A program made the position numbers and the translations under genes. Below are positions 59,641 to 64,000 of a stretch of DNA of 64,000 nt, piece after piece; position 1 is the first letter of the stretch; each line of letters starts with the position of its first letter. Below the pieces are notes generated by a model. It was not told where the DNA came from. It searched no databases and was given only the letters and a program-made list of their open reading frames with translations. Source of the DNA: Sipunculus nudus. Lineage: Eukaryota; Annelida; Sipuncula; Golfingiida; Sipunculidae. Location of the stretch: positions 54,191,058 to 54,255,057 of the forward strand of contig CM049310.1 in assembly GCA_026874595.1 (NCBI GenBank). Reading direction: 5' to 3'.

Positions 59641-62600
59641 TAAACATGTATATATTGTTTATACATGTATAAATTGTATGTTTTTTGTTTTGTTTTTTTA
59701 TTCTAAAAAATCAAATGATACAATAATTACAAATTACATGACATGACAAATTACATTACATCACATAAACAATGAAATACACAAGCAATACATAATTGAA
59801 CATTGAACTGGAACTACACAATGCAGCACCACAATAAATATTACGCACAAGTTACAGGTACAGAGAAACACATGCTGGTAAATACTGATAGTGTTCTGTG
59901 GAATACAAAGTCTTTTAACTATGCATAATATATAATACTGCTTTGACATGGATCCATAGGGACCTGTATTTATCTATGTAAAAAAATAGTATTTACATCA
60001 AGGTGCTTCAAATCTAAAACTTGTGTATGGGCACCTCCAAGCATCTACATATGCATATGCATATACACATACTTCTATATACACATATATACATTGACGC
60101 TCATACACATATTGAATAAAATCACATCCATCTTTAGTTACAATTTCTAATTGCCCAGAAGCCATCGATTTTACTCTTTCAATCCAATCCTTTGGCACTG
60201 CATCAACAATAGACCTCCATTGCATAAACTCTTTTACTGATACAGCTGGGTAAGCCCTCTGAAACTCATTCCAGGTATAAAGATTACCTGTAACATTTAT
60301 CAAGTCTCCAATTGTTTTAATGTTATAAACATCAAGAGTAGCATAATAAAATGACTTACTATTTATCTTTAAGAAAGAATTGTTCCAGAGTGACTGAATT
60401 CTGACCTCTTCTGCTGACTCTGGAATCACTGTTACATAATAAGACCACTCTTTCAGGCATTTTTTTTAATAAAATGATAACATGTTTCCAGGAACCCTCT
60501 TCACATCAAAATTTGAAGACACTGACGTTACCCCTCCTATAGATTTTAAATAATATTGTGGAATTATTTTCGATGTTGCATCACCGGCCGCAATCAAACG
60601 TTTGATCCACATTATGTTCTGTGTTTTTAATCGAGTTCTTACATCTGGAAACTTTATTCCACCCATTTCATAATCACCAATAATAGCATTATATTGAACC
60701 TTTGGTCTTTTGCGATTCAATAAAAACTTTTTTAAATACTGTGTAGCATTTTCAACAAATGATTTTGGTGCAATACACATATTACATACATATAGTATTT
60801 TTGAAAAAGCAAGTGTTCGGCATATTTCCGTCCGACCAAATATTGTAAGGGTTCTACAATACCACATATTTAGAACAGTCTTTAACTTTGCCTCTGTACT
60901 ATGGAAATTTAACTTTTGACAAATATCTATATCATACGAAAAAAAATATCCCTAATACTCTGATTGCAGAACATGTTAAATTGACCCATTTACATGATAT
61001 TGGTTTATCCTGTCTAACTTTCCAGTCACCCAACCAGGCTGCTTCTGACTTATAAAAATAAACTCTAAGTGATGTATACTGTTCAAATAATTCAAATATA
61101 GAAATCAATTACTTAAATGACTGTACGTCTGATTAGAATAATGTCACATCATCTGCAAACAGCGTTAGTTTAATTTCTTTGTCCCCCACTGTAATACCTT
61201 TTACATTCATGTGGTTCCTTACCATCTGTGTCAGAACTTCCATAACAAGAATAAAGAAATATGGTGCAATCGTGTCTCCTCGGTATTGTGCCCCTTGACA
61301 TAGTAAAGTAATTGGTGGAGAATTCATTATTTAAAACACAACCTGAGGTGTTTGTATGCAAAAGTTTGACCCGATTAATAAACATTGGCCCAAAGCCAAG
61401 ACGCTTTAACACACTCAACATAAAACCTTGATTCACTGAATCAAATGCTGCAGCAATATCTGCCCCAAATAGTATACCAGTTGTATTTTTCATTATTACA
61501 AAACTCAATAACATCTGATATGAGCCTTACTGAATCACTGTGTATCGGCCTGGCACAAAAGCAGTTTGATCAACATGTACTAATTTCTGTAGAACTTTAC
61601 TTAACCTAGATACTAATATTTTACTTAATACTTTACAATCCAGATTAATCAAGCTGATGGGGCGCCAAGCATTGATATATCTTACATCTTTACCGGTCTT
61701 TTCTAAAAGTGTGATTACACTTTGTCTCTGGCTTGTGATCAACTCTCCAACTTTACAACATTCATTTAAACAGGCAGTCATATCTTTTCCAAGTTCACCA
61801 AAGAAACACAAATAAAATTCCTTGCCCAATCCATCATTACCTGGGGTCTTATTATTAGCCATAGCGTTAATAGCCTTATGTACATCTACAAGAATGATCA
61901 TGCCCTCACATGAAGCTGCTTCATCATCATTTAATTCAGGCAGATCTTCAACAGTTAGCAAAAATTTCCAAATTCTTGTTTTGTTTTATGAATTTTCTTT
62001 TGAATTTCTCTGAGTAATAATTATATATCTGAGATATAATTTCTTTGGGTTTTTTTATCTCCCTGTCATTCACAAGTAACTCTAATACAGGTCTTACTTT
62101 TATTTCTACGCTCTAAATTAAAAAAAAAAATATTTATTACTACGTTCACCTTGCTCACAGCATTGGGCTCTTGAACGTATAATAATACCTTGTGTTATTT
62201 CATTATAACAATCTTCTAGCCTGTTTTTAATACTGATATATTTCTCTCTATTAGCTGTATTTGGTTCTCTATCTAATACACTTTCCATTTCTTCCATTTC
62301 CTTCTCTAAAGCTAAGTACTCTTCCTTAATTTTTTTCTTTTACTTTTTAGAATAATCTTTTGTAAATTTCCGTATATTGTATATTATGTATTCCCATTTC
62401 CTTTGTGCGTCTATTTGTAGCTGATCAGCTTCAGTTTTTATAGAAATAATGTGCTCTATCATTTTATTCACGTAATTTTCATCTTTGAGCAATGAGCAAT
62501 TAAATTTCCAGACAACATATTGTATGTTGTTACGGAACCTAATATCAACAGATCACGTATGCGTGATGAACATTAATTTTGTCAAGGAGATAAAAAAATC

Positions 62601-64000
62601 AGATTCTGTAACACTTAGCAGCGTGAAATGTCTAGGGGAATGAATAAAGAAGTCAGTGGTTTTTTGTTAACAAATACTCATAATTTATTCTTAAACAACC
62701 CTAACATTACAATACACTAAATCAATACAATGAAACAGTTTAACAGCAGTATAACAGCAAATCAATACAATCACACAGTAAAATAAACAAAGTGCACAGT
62801 ACCTGTATACCACCACTGTCACGGCGGTAAGTCCTTTTAAATGTATAAGCCGAATGAAAAGTTTACACAAATTATCCCGGAGAATAACAGTCCAATGTAA
62901 AGCTATTGTGACAATCCCGAAAGTAAACTGAAGACAGGCAGCACTAAATTGTAAAGTGTTAGTAATAGTAGAATCCCTGAAATTACTGGATAATCGGATA
63001 GGTCCCACAAACTGACATACCTCCAGCCGAGAACCTTCCATTGCTCGAACATTCTAAAGAATCTAACACAGTACACACGTTCAAAGAACATACCCGAACA
63101 AAGAACGCTGTGTATCTAGGGTTCAACCAATGCGGATTAAAACGAGCCTGCAACATCCGGCCAGGCGAGGCCGTTACAACACAAGTTATGCGTTGCACAC
63201 AAACAAAATGCCAACAACACATGGAACATCCGTGTGCACAATAAAACAATCATCTGCAAGACCGCTCCACACAATAAAAGGGCACCTGTAACAATGTTAA
63301 GGTATATATTGGTTCGCTTCAACACACTTTTGTGATCTTTTGTGGGAAAAATCTTGTTTCATGCGTTAAGGTTATTCAAAATGTGTTTTTAGCACTTTTC
63401 TTTTCATACATGTGTAAATAAGCGTGAAATAATTCACATTAGATTTTAATGCTAGTATAAAATGTTCAATTTTATTATCTCAAGCTCAGACAGTGAGTTT
63501 TACTTTCACAATTTTGTGAGAAAATACCGACTTATGTGACCTTAGCCGACCTTACATGTATTTTACAGGAAATTCGGATCAAGCAAAAGGCTTTGTGAGA
63601 CGGATAAGCGGGAAATCCAGGAACTGATGTCTCTGAAGTTACAGATCGCCAAGGGAGAGTTCCAGCAGGAACTTGGTAGAGTGAAAGAGGAGGCCGACCA
63701 CCAGACCCGAATAAACGTCACCAACGACAAGAAAGCTTGTAAACAGAGGGAGACCATCAAAACATTCCTGAAAGACCACGAGAAGGAACTCACAACGCAT
63801 GCGCACGGGCTTCTGACTACCAAGGAAGTGCTCTCGCTGACACGTGATGAACTCTCAAGACCGTCGCTGGATATCTTAGAGAAATATTTAACCTTTACCT
63901 TGAAAAAATTTGATAGCATTTTAAGCCAACGGGACATGCTTTTAAAAGAGCGGGAAAAATGTTTGAAGATTTTGCAAAAGCAGACGGACGGTGATCTTCC
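52019..64000 (+). CDS. CARD plus helical-region protein, paralogue 2 (3' partial)
   Basis: Visible exons: 52019-52153, 56839-57041 and 63569-64000 (runs off the window). Exon 1 is 135 nt (45 codons), the same length as in paralogue 1, and ends ATTAAG|GCAAGT, a GC donor; exon 2 follows TTTCCTCTAG in phase 0 and ends CACAG|GTAAGA; exon 3 follows TGTATTTTACAG. The joined protein starts MEDAERKIIRRKKGAYVEHV. A CARD fold covers about 1-92 (LVELRVKEILTPEQVEQI, then VTKLLDIVLAASDPREVL). The following region matches paralogue 1 in order: MLVHRKFGSSKRL against MMVHKHFGTSRRL, and LLKEREKCLKIL against LMKEREKCLKLL. Intron 2 has no counterpart in paralogue 1. The introns (4.7 and 6.5 kb) are full of transposons. 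A signalling adaptor role is inferred. Confidence 0.83.
53670..53753. repeat. 28-bp tandem repeat, 3 units
   Basis: Three units beginning TTACCTTAAAACAAAAAGCT with two or three substitutions, in intron 1 of CARD gene 2. Confidence 0.9.
53856..54156 (+). mobile_element. 301-bp MITE, GGTTCTCAGGCAC family, complete
   Basis: The inverted ends AGGCCAAAAAAATAAAGG and AGGCCAAAAAAATGTATGG (minus sense) both continue into GGTTCTCAGGCAC. The truncated copy at 18246-18485 confirms it as a family. Sits in intron 1 of CARD gene 2. The target duplication was not resolved. Confidence 0.8.
54288..54339. repeat. (TA)n microsatellite
   Basis: About 52 bp of TA dinucleotide in intron 1 of CARD gene 2. Confidence 0.95.
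54770..54935 (-). repeat. dispersed repeat, inverted relative to 34894-35120
   Basis: On the minus strand it reads TTACCTCCGCGAGGAGGG, a GTGTGTGCTTGTG stretch and GTTTGTTAGCAACATAACTC: the GGAGG-flanked, TTTGTTAGCA-type repeat of marine genomes (recalled, unverified). Confidence 0.45.
55727..55777. repeat. (TA)n microsatellite
   Basis: About 50 bp of TA dinucleotide. Confidence 0.95.
56285..56400 (+). mobile_element. tRNA-derived SINE fragment
   Basis: The box A-like TAGCGTGGTGG (56289-56299) and box B-like GGTTCGAGTCG (56333-56343) are 34 bp apart, as in tRNA-derived RNA polymerase III promoters. There is no paired acceptor stem or CCA context, so it is not a tRNA gene. A CGCCAAGACGCCCAGCC body follows and leads directly into the 18-bp tandem repeat. 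Confidence 0.65.
56416..56633. repeat. 18-bp tandem repeat, about 12 units
   Basis: Unit GAGTGAATGGGTAGTATA with TATTAT variants, contiguous with the SINE at its left. Ends about 205 bp before exon 2 of CARD gene 2. Confidence 0.9.
57042..59997. other. intron 2 of CARD gene 2, left part
   Basis: No exon recognised. Contains poly-C at 58774-58786 followed by CCCA repeats, a GGATACGCCCCTGAATT element-end-like motif at about 58492, and (TA)n at 59609-59636. Confidence 0.4.
59998..62520 (-). mobile_element. Tx1/L1-like LINE, RT and C-terminal part, decayed
   Basis: Antisense in intron 2 of CARD gene 2. From 62520 down: a coil-rich region ending IIIRSRAQCCEQGERS, then RT motifs NNKTPGNDGLGKEFY, then WRPISLINLDCKVLSKIL, then VDQTAFVPGR (61527-61961), motif A ADIAAAFDSVN (about 61450), a broken MSRG box, and motif C LFADDVTLF (about 61140). 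These are followed by RTLTIFGRTEICRTLAFSKI and GGIKFPDVRTRL (60466-60867) and PESAEEVRIQSLWNNSFLKI (59998-60429). Frameshifts separate the blocks at about 61517, 61300, 61000 and 60465. The endonuclease region is absent (5' truncation). Related to 25400-26823. Confidence 0.9.
62528..63293 (-). mobile_element. solo LTR, copy B (ATGT target duplication)
   Basis: Inverted relative to 49599-50388. On the minus strand it begins TGTTACAGGTGCCC and ends TTCCGTAACA. ATGT flanks both sides (62524-62527 and 63294-63297). The shared body includes GACCTATCCGAT, CAGGGATTCTAC, GTGTATTGTAATGT and AAGAATAAATTAT. Inserted immediately beyond the 5' end of the LINE, about 275 bp before exon 3 of CARD gene 2. 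Confidence 0.87.

Overview
This is eukaryotic, intron-rich, AT-rich genomic DNA from an invertebrate. I infer a lophotrochozoan, most likely a marine mollusc. The reasons are small multi-exon genes with GT-AG introns, tandem Golgi carbohydrate sulfotransferase paralogues, a CARD/coiled-coil gene pair, Tx1/L1-like LINEs, many short TIR elements, long poly-G/C runs and (TA)n microsatellites. The species is not identified.

Layout. 0-17 kb: on the minus strand, a small type I membrane protein with EGF-like and FN3-like regions (778-1491), then a two-exon single-pass membrane protein (exons 16138-16217 and 11184-11734). Between the two genes lies a 1.9-kb minisatellite of about 73 units of 26 bp. 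The intron of the second gene holds a 2.1-kb TIR element built around palindrome arrays (12698-14797) and a 287-bp element with a possible GTTAC target duplication. 17-30.5 kb: no convincing host gene. It is a mosaic of foldbacks, MITE-like elements (two lying head to head as a 1.6-kb palindrome), duplicated segments, a decayed Tx1/L1-like LINE and a 632-bp GTCG-rich TIR element.

30.9-43 kb: two tandem minus-strand paralogues of a type II (Golgi) carbohydrate sulfotransferase. Each is rebuilt here as four exons with almost identical exon sizes and phases. The 38.8-42.9 kb copy is intact (452 aa). The 30.9-33.9 kb copy has one in-frame TAA in an otherwise open frame. Intron 1 of the intact copy carries about 1.06 kb of imperfect GTA trinucleotide array.

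43-64 kb: a 33-bp minisatellite, a TTAA-flanked MITE, then two plus-strand paralogues that pair an N-terminal CARD with a helical/coiled-coil region. One is complete in two exons (392 aa). The other has three visible exons and runs off the right edge; its first intron uses a GC donor, and its second intron holds an antisense LINE RT. Two solo LTRs of one family, in opposite orientations and each with a perfect 4-bp target duplication, sit downstream of the first CARD gene and inside an intron of the second.

How the genes relate: the sulfotransferases would act in the Golgi on glycans, and the CARD proteins are candidate cytosolic signalling adaptors. Both families look like local tandem duplications. 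Exon structures were read by eye from splice consensus, phase and paralogue comparison; no transcript or database evidence was available.
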